DNA of 64,000 nt from Parapedobacter tibetensis (GTDB lineage Bacteria > Bacteroidota > Bacteroidia > Sphingobacteriales > Sphingobacteriaceae). Position numbers and translations under genes: made by a program. The stretch spans positions 1 through 64,000 of the forward strand of contig NZ_JAMXBE010000001.1 of the NCBI RefSeq assembly GCF_024704835.1. The letters are read 5' to 3'. This document shows positions 52,114 to 61,400 of the stretch, piece after piece. The notes beneath the pieces were generated by a model, which worked only from the letters and a program-made list of their open reading frames with translations, searched no databases and was not told the DNA's origin. Each line of letters starts with the position of its first letter. The first letter of the stretch is position 1.

Positions 52114-55100
52114 TTAAGCCTCATACGTATTTCTCACCTTCGTCATGTAACCAATGCCCGGTTGTACGTTGATTTCCTCCAGCACATAGTACACGCGCTC
52201 ATTGCGCAACGCTTTGGACACTTCTGATTCCGGATCGTTGGCATCACCGAAGATGATGGCATTTGCGGAACACGCCGAGCTACAAGCCAACTTGATATCC
52301 CCATCCTTCAATGGGCGTTTTTCCATCTTGGCTTTCAACTTGCCGGCCTGGATACGTTGGATACACATCGAGCATTTTTCCATTACCCCACGTGAACGTG
52401 AAACCACATCTGGGTTCAATACCAGTTGGGTAAATTCATTGTTCAAATAATTATCAAAGCGCGAATCGTTCCAGTAGTTGAACCAGTTGAAACGGCGTAC
52501 CTTATACGGACAGTTATTGGCGCAATAGCGTGTGCCGAAGCACCGGTTGTAGGCCATATGATTCAGTCCTTCTGACGAGTGCACGGTAGCCAAAACCGGA
52601 CATACCGTCTCGCAAGGTGCGTGGGCACAATGCTGGCACAGCATGGGTTGATGCACCACCGACACGTTTTCAAAGTCGTCCAACCGGTTGATGTCATCTT
52701 CCTTGGTATATGCCGCGCCGTCTTGTTCGATGGCATAATAACGGTCAATACGTATCCAGTGCATCTCGCGACGGCGACGCACTTCATCGCGGCCCACCAC
52801 GGGAATGTTGTTTTCAATATTACAGGCTACGATACATGAACCACAACCGGTACAGGCATTGAGGTCAATAGCCATTACCCATTTATGTCCCGGCTGTTCA
52901 TATTTATTCCACAAATCGTATGTTTTGTGTGAATCCGTCCATTTTCCGGCATTATGGCCTGGGTTTTCCTTGTATTTCGCAAACGTTGTCTCCCGAATTA
53001 CGTTCCGTCCTTCGATGGTATGGTGTGTTTGCGTTTGGGCTAGTTCATAAGAGCCACTGGCCTTACTCAGCTTTGCTGTGGTATTGAATTGCAACGTACC
53101 ATTAGCCAATCTGACAAAAGGATATGCATTCTGGCCTACATTGTTCCCGGCTTTACCCGCCTTGGTGCGACCATATCCTATAGCAATGGAAACGGATCCC
53201 ATGGCCTGACCGGGTTGCATCAAAACGGGCAGGATAACCGAGTAACCATTTTCGCCTTCCACCTCTACCAGGCTGTTTTCGCCCAGTCCCAAGGACTCAG
53301 CAAATTTAGGGTTAAGGGCAGCGTAATTGTCCCAGGTCACTTTGGATACTGGATCTGGCAATTCGTGCAGGTAAGCGTTGTTGCCCTGCTTGCCATCCTT
53401 GAGCGCTACACTTTGGTAGAGCTGTACTTCCACATCTTTAGCTAATCCCTTGCTTTGTGTCACGATAGCATTAGCCACGTTGCCAAGCACTGAAAAATCA
53501 AAGCTATAGGCCGTTGCCGGTTGCTCGTCCTTGTATTCAAAACCTGTTTGAAGCACATCCTTCCATGTCTTGCTACTTCCGGCGAGGATATGTTGCTCCC
53601 AATTATTTTTTACAAAGGCATAGTAGTCGGTTTTCTCGCCAGCCCAAAGCAAAACACTGTGCTCCACTTGGCGGGTGTTGTACACAGGATTAATCGTGGG
53701 CTGTACAATGGTATAGTATCCACCACGGGGATGTGCATCACCCCAAGATTCAAGAAAGTTATGGTTGGGGGCAATGGCGTCCAACTCCGAAGCCGTTTCG
53801 TCCTCACGGTCAGCAAAAGAGAGTTTGAACTTGATTTTGCCTAACGCTTCTTTCACCACCTCCGTATTGTAATAATCATACAATGGGTTGCTATTCAGGA
53901 AAAACGCCACATCCACCGCTCCCCTATTCGCTTCGGCTAAGAAGGAGGCAAATGCCTCGTCGTTACCCTTGAACTGGTAGGATGGATTATCTAAATCGAT
54001 GGTCGCCCCATAGCTTTCCAATGCCACGTTGATGGCATTGACCAAGGTCTGGATAGCCACATCGTTGGCACCTGCCACGACTACCGCCTTACCCCTTGCC
54101 TGCTTTAATTCCTGGGCCACCAGCTTGAGCGCCGTCTGCGCCTTGGCATTAGAGGATAATGCCCCTGCCAAGGTATTTCCCGTAATCTCGTTATATAGGG
54201 CAATCAACAATGGCCCTTCTTCCGAAGGTTTGACGGCGATACGTACATCGGCATTGGTACCGGTGAGGCTCAAGCCGCCCTCAAACTGGATATGACGCGA
54301 CATCTTGCCTTTTTTGAGACTCTTATAATCGCGGTTGGAAATGTATTGTTGCGTATGTTCTTCACCGCTGAGCCATGTGCCCAGAAAGTCGGCGGCTATG
54401 CTCACCACGACATCGGCATTGTCAAACCGGTAATGCGGTACCACGGCTTTGCCGAAGCTGTTTTGGTTGGCTTTGATGATGCCGCTATAAGAAACCGTAT
54501 CCACTTCTACCAATTGGGCAGTGGGATATTTTTCGGTAAACCTGGCAATGGCGGCAATTGCCGAGGGGCTATTTATCGTGGACGATACAATGCGGATTTG
54601 CTTTCCAGCGGCATTGGCTGCTTCCAAAGCAGTTACTACCTGCGTATCCAGTTCGTCCCAAGTGGTATCAGTGCCGTGGAATTTTGGCCCCTTCAACTTG
54701 GACATGTCATACAAATCCAGCACGGACGCTTGCGTTGATGCATCTGTACCGCAATTCAATCCTTTCGCGGCGGGATTAGCTTCCAACAAAATCGGGCGCC
54801 CTTCTCGGGTCCTTACCAATACACTTTGGCCATTGAAACTGGAGGCATAGAAATTAGGAATCCCAGGGGTCACCTCCTCCGGTTTAATCAGATAGGGAAC
54901 AGCTTTATGTACAGGTGTACGGTTACACGCCGCCAAGGTCACCGCTCCTACCCCAAAGCCTAATGCTTTCAGGAAATCGCGACGTGGGGTCTTGGTGCTC
55001 AATCCAGCTTCATTCAATACGTCCTCAACAGGAATCGGTTCTGCAAACTCGCTTTTGTTCTTATTTACAAAAGCTGGCGTCTGCTGCAATTCTTCCAAAC

Positions 55101-55128
55101 CTTTCCAATAGTTCTTGTTGCTATCCAT
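52114..55128 (-). CDS. actB: Alternative complex III Fe-S subunit ActB
   Basis: 1004 residues. An unusual Tat-like signal (TKTPRRDFLKALGFGVGAVTLAAC) lies about 45 residues in, as in other ActB proteins, and ends in a Cys. Residues about 60-750 are a molybdopterin-oxidoreductase-like region that in characterised complexes has no molybdenum. Residues about 770-1000 are a ferredoxin-like domain with the 4Fe-4S and 3Fe-4S ligands: CTGCGSCIVACNIENN, CQHCAHAPCETVCPV, NRCFGTRYCANNCPYKV, EKCSMCIQRI. It wires quinol oxidation in ActC/F to the hemes of ActA. Confidence 0.95.
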   Translation of the reverse strand: MDSNKNYWKGLEELQQTPAFVNKNKSEFAEPIPVEDVLNEAGLSTKTPRRDFLKALGFGVGAVTLAACNRTPVHKAVPYLIKPEEVTPGIPNFYASSFNGQSVLVRTREGRPILLEANPAAKGLNCGTDASTQASVLDLYDMSKLKGPKFHGTDTTWDELDTQVVTALEAANAAGKQIRIVSSTINSPSAIAAIARFTEKYPTAQLVEVDTVSYSGIIKANQNSFGKAVVPHYRFDNADVVVSIAADFLGTWLSGEEHTQQYISNRDYKSLKKGKMSRHIQFEGGLSLTGTNADVRIAVKPSEEGPLLIALYNEITGNTLAGALSSNAKAQTALKLVAQELKQARGKAVVVAGANDVAIQTLVNAINVALESYGATIDLDNPSYQFKGNDEAFASFLAEANRGAVDVAFFLNSNPLYDYYNTEVVKEALGKIKFKLSFADREDETASELDAIAPNHNFLESWGDAHPRGGYYTIVQPTINPVYNTRQVEHSVLLWAGEKTDYYAFVKNNWEQHILAGSSKTWKDVLQTGFEYKDEQPATAYSFDFSVLGNVANAIVTQSKGLAKDVEVQLYQSVALKDGKQGNNAYLHELPDPVSKVTWDNYAALNPKFAESLGLGENSLVEVEGENGYSVILPVLMQPGQAMGSVSIAIGYGRTKAGKAGNNVGQNAYPFVRLANGTLQFNTTAKLSKASGSYELAQTQTHHTIEGRNVIRETTFAKYKENPGHNAGKWTDSHKTYDLWNKYEQPGHKWVMAIDLNACTGCGSCIVACNIENNIPVVGRDEVRRRREMHWIRIDRYYAIEQDGAAYTKEDDINRLDDFENVSVVHQPMLCQHCAHAPCETVCPVLATVHSSEGLNHMAYNRCFGTRYCANNCPYKVRRFNWFNYWNDSRFDNYLNNEFTQLVLNPDVVSRSRGVMEKCSMCIQRIQAGKLKAKMEKRPLKDGDIKLACSSACSANAIIFGDANDPESEVSKALRNERVYYVLEEINVQPGIGYMTKVRNTYEA

Positions 55129-55163
55129 TTAAGCTATATATAAGATTGCGTATATCTTCGTAA

Positions 55164-56444
55164 TTAATAATGGCATTTGCCACACTCTAATCCACCTAAT
55201 AGCGCTGCGGTCACTTTCTCGCCCTTCTTCAGTTTCTCATGCGCCGCAATCAATTGTTCGTAGTAAGCATTATCGGCATTCACCTCCGTATTTTGGTGGC
55301 AATCTATACACCATTTCATCGTCAGTTGTGAATATTGGTAAACCTCTTCCATGGTTTCTACTGGACCATGGCAAGTTTGGCATTCTACACCAGCTACTAC
55401 CACGTGTTGCGAGTGGTTAAAGTAGGCGAAATCAGGCAAGTTGTGGATGCGTACCCATTCGATCGGTCGGGTATTCGGTCCATATTCCATGGTCTCGGGG
55501 TCATAGTCCAATGCACGGTATATTTTTGCGATTTCGGGTGAGAGTTCCCCATCGTATTTTTCGCTGGCTGTAATACCCGTATGGCAATTCATACATACAT
55601 TGGCAGATGGTATGGAAGCATTCTTGGATTTATATGCCCCTCCATGGCAATATTGGCAGTCAATTTGGTTGACACCAGCATGCAATTGGTGTGAGAATTT
55701 GATGGGTTGCACAGGCATGTACCCTTCATGCACCCCTACGTTCCACAAGGTTTTCCATCCAGCGGAACCCAGAAATATAATGAGCATAAGTACGGCGAAA
55801 AACACCAATTTCTTGTTCTTCGCCAATCTTTTGAGCATGGCTACATAATCCTTGCCGGGAGCCTGTGCTACGGGTTGTGGGATAAGGTCCTTGTTGCTGG
55901 TAATCACACGTTCCAGTGTACGGATGACCTTATTGAGTACCAAAATGACCACAAATGCCAATACAATCACGGCTATCAAACCAATGATCATAAAATTGTT
56001 TACATCACTGCTTGCGGTTCCCGCGGTTCCGCCACCACCTGTCGCTCCATCTGCACCTGCAGCTGCCTTTTTATCTTCTTCCGATTTGACGTAAGCCAGT
56101 ATATTCTTGATTTGGTCTTCCGAAAACTGGGGGAAAGCCGTCATCGTACTATTCGGAAATTGGGCATCCAATTCCTTTGCAATGGGATCACCGGAAGCAA
56201 TTACAGATGGTGCGTTATGGATCCACTTCAACAACCACGCTTCGTCTCGGCGTTCGTTTACACCAGCCAACTCTGGTCCGGTAAGCTTGCCAAACACCTT
56301 ATGACATGTAGAGCAATTAGCTTTGAAAAGCTTTGCCCCTTCCTTCACATCCTGGGCCTGCAATGCAGAAACTGCAAACAACAACACCAACACCAAGGAT
56401 ACCGGCCGCGCAATTCGTTCAAAAACTAATGAGATATTTCTCAT
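55164..56444 (-). CDS. actA: Alternative complex III multiheme cytochrome c ActA
   Basis: 426 residues from the ATG at 56444; an ATG at 56528 lies at or upstream of the likely transcription start and is rejected. Signal peptide (RPVSLVLVLLFAVSALQAQ), a single-heme cytochrome domain (NCSTCHKVFGKLTGPEL), a membrane helix (NNFMIIGLIAVIVLAFVVILV) and a second (KLVFFAVLMLIIFLGSAGWK), then five heme sites: CQYCH, CMNCH, CQTCH, CIDCH and CGKCH. That makes six CxxCH motifs. It receives electrons from ActB. First gene of the respiratory operon. Confidence 0.95.
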   Translation of the reverse strand: MRNISLVFERIARPVSLVLVLLFAVSALQAQDVKEGAKLFKANCSTCHKVFGKLTGPELAGVNERRDEAWLLKWIHNAPSVIASGDPIAKELDAQFPNSTMTAFPQFSEDQIKNILAYVKSEEDKKAAAGADGATGGGGTAGTASSDVNNFMIIGLIAVIVLAFVVILVLNKVIRTLERVITSNKDLIPQPVAQAPGKDYVAMLKRLAKNKKLVFFAVLMLIIFLGSAGWKTLWNVGVHEGYMPVQPIKFSHQLHAGVNQIDCQYCHGGAYKSKNASIPSANVCMNCHTGITASEKYDGELSPEIAKIYRALDYDPETMEYGPNTRPIEWVRIHNLPDFAYFNHSQHVVVAGVECQTCHGPVETMEEVYQYSQLTMKWCIDCHQNTEVNADNAYYEQLIAAHEKLKKGEKVTAALLGGLECGKCHY

Positions 56445-56527
56445 ACTGAGCACTTTATACAGTTTATGATGAATGTAAAAATATGGGTTATCTGTACTAA
56501 TGGATTTACACCCTTTTAACAATGGCA

Positions 56528-56560
56528 CAAAAGTATAACTAATTGGCGTATCGGTGACAA
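56528..56560 (-). promoter_or_regulatory. Promoter for the act-cox operon (minus strand)
   Basis: On the minus strand: TTG (56560-56558), 22-bp spacer, TACTTTTG (56535-56528). The spacer is 1 bp longer than usual. Transcription would start near 56521, giving a 77-nt leader before actA. Confidence 0.5.
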
Positions 56561-56582
56561 TTTGATGACTGAATTTAATAAT

Positions 56583-56597
56583 TTATAATCGTTCTAA
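56583..56597. promoter_or_regulatory. Fur/PerR-like palindrome upstream of the act promoter
   Basis: TTATAATCGTTCTAA matches the PerR-type box TTATAATnATTATAA at 12 of 14 fixed positions, and sits about 25 bp upstream of the -33 box of the act promoter. Binding by a Fur-family repressor is inferred only. The remaining bases of 56445-56980 hold the promoter, this box and the MITE; no gene was seen. Confidence 0.35.
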
Positions 56598-56730
56598 ATT
56601 GATGAATAATTGCGATTACAGCCCGTATAGCGTATTTTGTAGCAAGAGCGACCAGGAACCGTAAGCTTAAAAAATTCCAGAAATTTGTGTTTTTAATAAT
56701 AATTTTTTAATATACGAAAGGGTATAATTA

Positions 56731-56890
56731 GTGTCTGTCTATCATATTGAAAAAGATGGAACACGGATGACACGGATCAAGCAGATAATCGTCGATTTTC
56801 GATCATTATCGGTGTAAATTCGCAATATCCGTATCATCTGCCTTCTATTTTAGTTTATGCTATCCAAGACACCGACTTTATGGACAGACG
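56731..56890. mobile_element. MITE-like element, copy 2 (160 bp) with 7-bp target duplication
   Basis: Closely similar over its full length to the copy at 35026-35177, in the same orientation. Ends GTCTGTC (56733-56739) and GACAGAC (56883-56889) are inverted repeats. The flanks carry ATAATTA on both sides (56724-56730 and 56891-56897), a sequence different from the flanks of copy 1. It lies between the divergent act and msrB genes and is noncoding. Confidence 0.75.
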
Positions 56891-56980
56891 ATAATTATTG
56901 ATCATAAAACTTTTTGCTATATTTTCTGTATATTCGCATAATGGTGAATGACATTTTTTACTGTTGTCAAAACTATTTTT

Positions 56981-57457
56981 ATGAGAATTATATTGTTTAT
57001 TTTGACATTATTACCCGTTCACCTGGCATGTGGGCAAGCTACCAACCAACGCCAACCGAAGACGGTTTCAATTGAAAACAAAATGGATACGACAAAATAT
57101 AACAAACTGACACCTGAAGAAGCGTATATCATCCTCCATAAAGGTACCGAAAGGCCCTTCACTGGCGCATTACTTAACAACAAAGCCAAGGGCACTTATG
57201 TATGCAAACGCTGTGATGCCCCTCTTTATGAGTCAGAAGACAAATTCGAATCCGATTGCGGCTGGCCAAGTTTCGACGATGAAATCAAGGGTGCTGTCAA
57301 GCGTATACCGGATGCCGATGGGCGTCGTACCGAAATCGTATGTGCCAACTGCAATGGGCATTTGGGCCATATGTTTATCGGGGAACGGTTTACAGCGAAA
57401 AACACACGCCATTGTGTCAATTCATTGTCGATGAAATTTGTGCCTGCTGAACCTTAA
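56981..57457 (+). CDS. msrB: Peptide-methionine (R)-S-oxide reductase, exported
   Basis: 158 residues from the ATG at 56981; the frame is open from 56948. A signal peptide or lipoprotein signal ([16 protein letters not shown]) precedes an MsrB domain: [55 protein letters not shown], and the catalytic Cys in [11 protein letters not shown]. The two CxxC pairs bind structural zinc. It reduces methionine-R-sulfoxide in proteins, here outside the cytoplasm, repairing oxidised envelope proteins. It is divergent from the act operon with the MITE between them. Confidence 0.93.
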   Translation: MRIILFILTLLPVHLACGQATNQRQPKTVSIENKMDTTKYNKLTPEEAYIILHKGTERPFTGALLNNKAKGTYVCKRCDAPLYESEDKFESDCGWPSFDDEIKGAVKRIPDADGRRTEIVCANCNGHLGHMFIGERFTAKNTRHCVNSLSMKFVPAEP

Positions 57458-57511
57458 GTTGAAAAGTTCGAAGTCCGAAAGACCGGAAGTTCATTGACTA
57501 CCACCATATAG

Positions 57512-58405
57512 CTAAAGTAACCCCATCACGCTGCCGAATCGGTAGCTCAACCCGATTTCATGGGTGGAGTTGCCGATGCGCCTGTTGAGCTGCTCGTTGC
57601 CGGGGTTGAACTGGTAGCTGTAACCCAGCCCAAAGCCGAGGAAGTTGACCTGCAGCATTCCCGCGAGGTCGCCGTAGCTCCGGACGTTGGCCCCCAAGCC
57701 GAAGGCCCTCTTCACGAAAAACATCGCCGATACCTCCGCCTGCGGACGCAGGCTCTCCGAATAGGTAACCAGCACTGATGGCCTGAACTGAAAATCCGTA
57801 CCCAGATCGAACAGCGCTCCCGCCGTAAGGTGGTACACATTCCGGAAGTTATAGCGGCTGTCCGAATCCACCCCCAGGCTGCCCAGCATCAGCCGCGGCA
57901 GCGAAAGCCCTACATAGTACCGCTCCGGGCGGTAGAGCACCACCCCGAAGCCCACCAGTGCGTCCGTCTCCATAATGTCCTCCCGGAAGGCCGGGTCTTG
58001 CGGGTCGAGCTGCGAAAAGCGACCGTCCAGGTAGCTGAAGCCCGCGTTGAGTGACAGCCCCAAGTATTCTGATTCCGAAATACGGATGGCCTTGGCGAAG
58101 AATACCGAGGCCTCGGTGAGTTTCTCCACCGCCATGCTTTCATGTCGCATGTTAATGCCCGCGGTGGCACCAAACCGCTGGAAGCCGAGGTGCCCGCTCC
58201 CCCAAAATACCGAGGGTGCACCGTCGAGCCCTACCCATTGTCTGCGGCCGATGATGCTGACCTCCCCTTCCCCATGGATGAGGCTCGCCGCTGGGTTGAG
58301 TACTGTGCGCAGTTGCCCATGCTGGGTGTGCGTAAGTGGCTGTTGGGCCCGAAGGCAGGTACCCGCCAACACCCCTACTATCGTTATTAAAAGATACCTT
58401 TTCAT
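57512..58405 (-). CDS. PorP/SprF-family type IX secretion membrane protein
   Basis: 297 residues: signal peptide (MKRYLLITIVGVLAGTCLRAQ) and an outer-membrane beta-barrel of the PorP/SprF type: LRTVLNPAASL near the N-terminus, IGRRQWVGLDGAPSVFWGSGH, FFAKAIRISESEYLGLSLNAGF, YVGLSLPRLML, YNFRNVYHLTAGALFDLG, RFGSVMGLL. In T9SS these proteins attach type-B CTD proteins to the cell surface. It lies directly downstream (94 bp) of the giant type-B protein, the usual pairing, so it is very probably that protein's anchor partner. The 94-bp gap holds repeats such as TTTGCAAATCTGCC. Confidence 0.88.
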   Translation of the reverse strand: MKRYLLITIVGVLAGTCLRAQQPLTHTQHGQLRTVLNPAASLIHGEGEVSIIGRRQWVGLDGAPSVFWGSGHLGFQRFGATAGINMRHESMAVEKLTEASVFFAKAIRISESEYLGLSLNAGFSYLDGRFSQLDPQDPAFREDIMETDALVGFGVVLYRPERYYVGLSLPRLMLGSLGVDSDSRYNFRNVYHLTAGALFDLGTDFQFRPSVLVTYSESLRPQAEVSAMFFVKRAFGLGANVRSYGDLAGMLQVNFLGFGLGYSYQFNPGNEQLNRRIGNSTHEIGLSYRFGSVMGLL

Positions 58406-58499
58406 TTTTATTGCTTATTTGTCTATTCGCTGTTCCTTGATTTGCAAATCTGCCCATTCGCCAATCTGCGACATGCGTATCCGCGAATCTGCAAATTGG
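58406..58499. repeat. Short dispersed repeats between adhesin and PorP/SprF genes
   Basis: GCAAATCTGCCCATTCGCCA and CGAATCTGCAAATTGG, two related inverted blocks forming a loose hairpin of a common extragenic kind. No terminator-like T-run, so cotranscription of the two genes is likely. Confidence 0.4.
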
Positions 58500-61400
58500 T
58501 TAATACCCCAGCACAAACCACCCCTTCTCGTGCCTCCAACTGCCACTCACCTTCACCTCCACGATATAGAAATACGTACCCGCCGGCAGCAATAGCTGCG
58601 CCGTGCTGATGCCCCGGAACGACACCCGGTTGTTGTCGTACCCGCTGGCCTCCCACAGCAGCGTGCCGTTGCGATTGAATATCGTTACCCGATTCTCCGG
58701 ATAGTCCTGTATTGCTTCGATCATCAGGTATTCGTTGATGCCGTCGCCGTTGGGCGACACCGCGGGATGTACCCGGATCGGCAAATCGGATGATGGATCC
58801 ACCACCCGGATGGTGACAGTCACCGGCTCAGCAGCTTCATAATTGCCGTCACCTACTTGCGTGGCCGTAATCGTAACCGTGCCCAAGCGCAGTATATCCA
58901 ATGTCAAACCATCCAACGTAGCCACTTGGGAGTTATCCAAGGTGAGCACGATGGGCAGGCCACTTGAGGCCGTCACATCCAGTTGAATGTTGTCCGCGTC
59001 ACGATGTACTTCCATCGGCGCATTGAACGTGATGGTCTGGGCGGCTTTGCGTACCATCAGTACCTGCGTGGCTTCTGGGCGGTTGCTGTAATTGCTGTTC
59101 TCGGGAACGGTGGCCGTGATGGTGGTTGTACCCGCGCCCGTGATGTGTATTTGACCATCGACGATTTCGGCCACTGCGGCATCGCTGCTGGTATAGCTTA
59201 CCTCCTCACCGCTAGTGGCTGCCGCCCCGGCGTCGAAGTCCGCATCGCCATAAGTCTTCTCCGGTATTGTGGGGAAATCGATGTTGCGCGTAGCCGGTGT
59301 AATGGTCAGGTCGGCGGTCAGTATCAGGTCTTCGTAACTGTCTCCGCTAACGGTAGCGGTCACTTCCTGTGTGCCCACATCCGTACGGCTGTTGCCCGTG
59401 TAAGTTACCGAAATGCCGTCCAGCAGCTCGCCTTCTATCCCCAGCGACTTGTTCATTCCGTCGTAGGTAAAGGAGGCATCTTCCAATGTGATACCCGTGA
59501 TCACAGCTGGAGTAATTGCTAGCGAGCCTTCCTCGGAGGTGATCGCATAGTTATCACCGGCCGACAGGTTGCCCTGCGTAATCGCATAGTCACCCACATC
59601 TTCTCCCGCATCTCGGGACAGTGTGCCCGTAAAGGCATCGTCACCGATCAACTCAGGGGCAAAGGTGTAGGTCAATGCCGGATCATCCGAACCGAATACC
59701 TTGGACTTATTGTCTGCTGTCACCGTAATTTCCAGCGGTGTAACGGTCAGTTCGGCCGTCAGTTCCACATCCTCATAATTGTCCCCACCGTCGATTGCCG
59801 CGGTTACCGTCTGCGTGCCCGCATCCGTGCGTCCGTTGTTCCGGTACGTCACTGACACGCCTTCCGGCAGCTCGCCGGTGATGGTCAGTGAATGCAATTG
59901 CCCGTTGTAAGCCACCGTGACGTCTTCCAACGTAATACCGTTTATGGTTGCGCTATATTGCATTTCCAATAGGTTGGATGCACTATTTCCATTGTTACCG
60001 ATATTTATTGCCACATCGGCAGGCACAGAAAGCTGTACAGTTCCACCAGCGGAGGGTGTCACAAGGAAAGTGTATGTAATATTATCAGTGGTCTGCAAAT
60101 CGCTCAACGTAGCGTTGGTACCCATCATATCCCCGATTGTAAATCCGGTGACCGCCTCACTGAATGTCGCAGTAACGGTGAATGGCCCGTTCACAGGAGA
60201 TATGGCTTCGGTTGACAGCGTTACAGAAGGAACCCCGGCATTGACCATGATGTTGATTGTGTCATTATCTGTTTGTGCTCCACCGGATCCATTTAATCCC
60301 AGATCGTTTGTCGTAATCTGCAAACTGGCCGCTCCATTATAGCCAGGTGTTGGGTGGAACAACACCCCGTTTAGTGCTAAGTTGATATCGGCGATGGTAC
60401 CTTCGAAGGTAATGGTACCGTCATTCGTCCCATCACCTGTGATGAAGGACAATCCCGTTGTGCCAGCCAACGTCATCAGACCATTGCTGGCCGTCAATGT
60501 CACCTGTACCGTGCCACCTCCAGCATCGACGTCGGATATAGATATCGCATTGCCATTGCCGCTGCTGAATACCAGCACACCGTCTTGGTCGACCGACTGG
60601 GCGGCCGGAACGGTATTCACCGGCGCATCGTTTATTGCGGTTACCATCAGTGTGACCGTAGTGGCATCCGCTTCGGAGCTGCCGGTGCCCGAATTGCCCG
60701 GATCGGCTCCGGTATGGCCGCCGTCATCAATGCTTACCGTGAGCGTTACATTATTCGTAGCGTTGAGCGCAGTGGTGAAATTAAGGCCACTTGCTACGAT
60801 AAACAAATTGAGGTCTGCGATTGTCCCCACCAATGTCAATGACGTCGTTCCCGATCCACTGACCGTCACTCCGCTGCCCGATGTGGCGGAGAGCGCTCCA
60901 CTGGGTATCGAAAATGTTGCCGTAACATCCCCGCTGCCTGCATCTACATCGGCAAAGCTGATGCCCGTGAGCGGCGTTGGTACATCCTCATCCACCGCGA
61001 TGGTGGCCGGTGCGGTAATGGATGGTGCGTCATTGATTGCTTCCACGTTAAAATATACCAGCGCTGTATCACACAAGGAAGGTGTTCCATTATCGCACAC
61101 TTGATACCTCAGGCTATCCCGTCCGTTATAATCGGCATTGGGGGTATAGGTGAAACTGCCATCCGCATTCAGCACGACCGTCCCATTGACTGGCGCAATG
61201 ACCAGCGAAGCCGTCAATGCATCTCCTTCCGCATCCGAATCGTTGGTCAAGACATTTCCGGTTGCAGGCAAATCCTCATTGACCGTTATTTCATCATTCA
61301 CTGCTGCCGGAGCCGTATTCACCGCCACCACGTTAATGTCTTTTGTGGCCGGACTGCCATCGTCTGTGCCGTCATTGGCCACGAAACTGACCGTTCGGGT

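Noticed and set aside
52114-55128. ActB as an active molybdenum enzyme in the same system as the hydroxylases
   Set aside because: The molybdopterin-like domain of ActB is known to lack the metal, and the gene sits in the alternative complex III order.
56445-56528. Upstream start for ActA
   Set aside because: It lies at or above the predicted transcription start, and the signal peptide begins properly after 56444.
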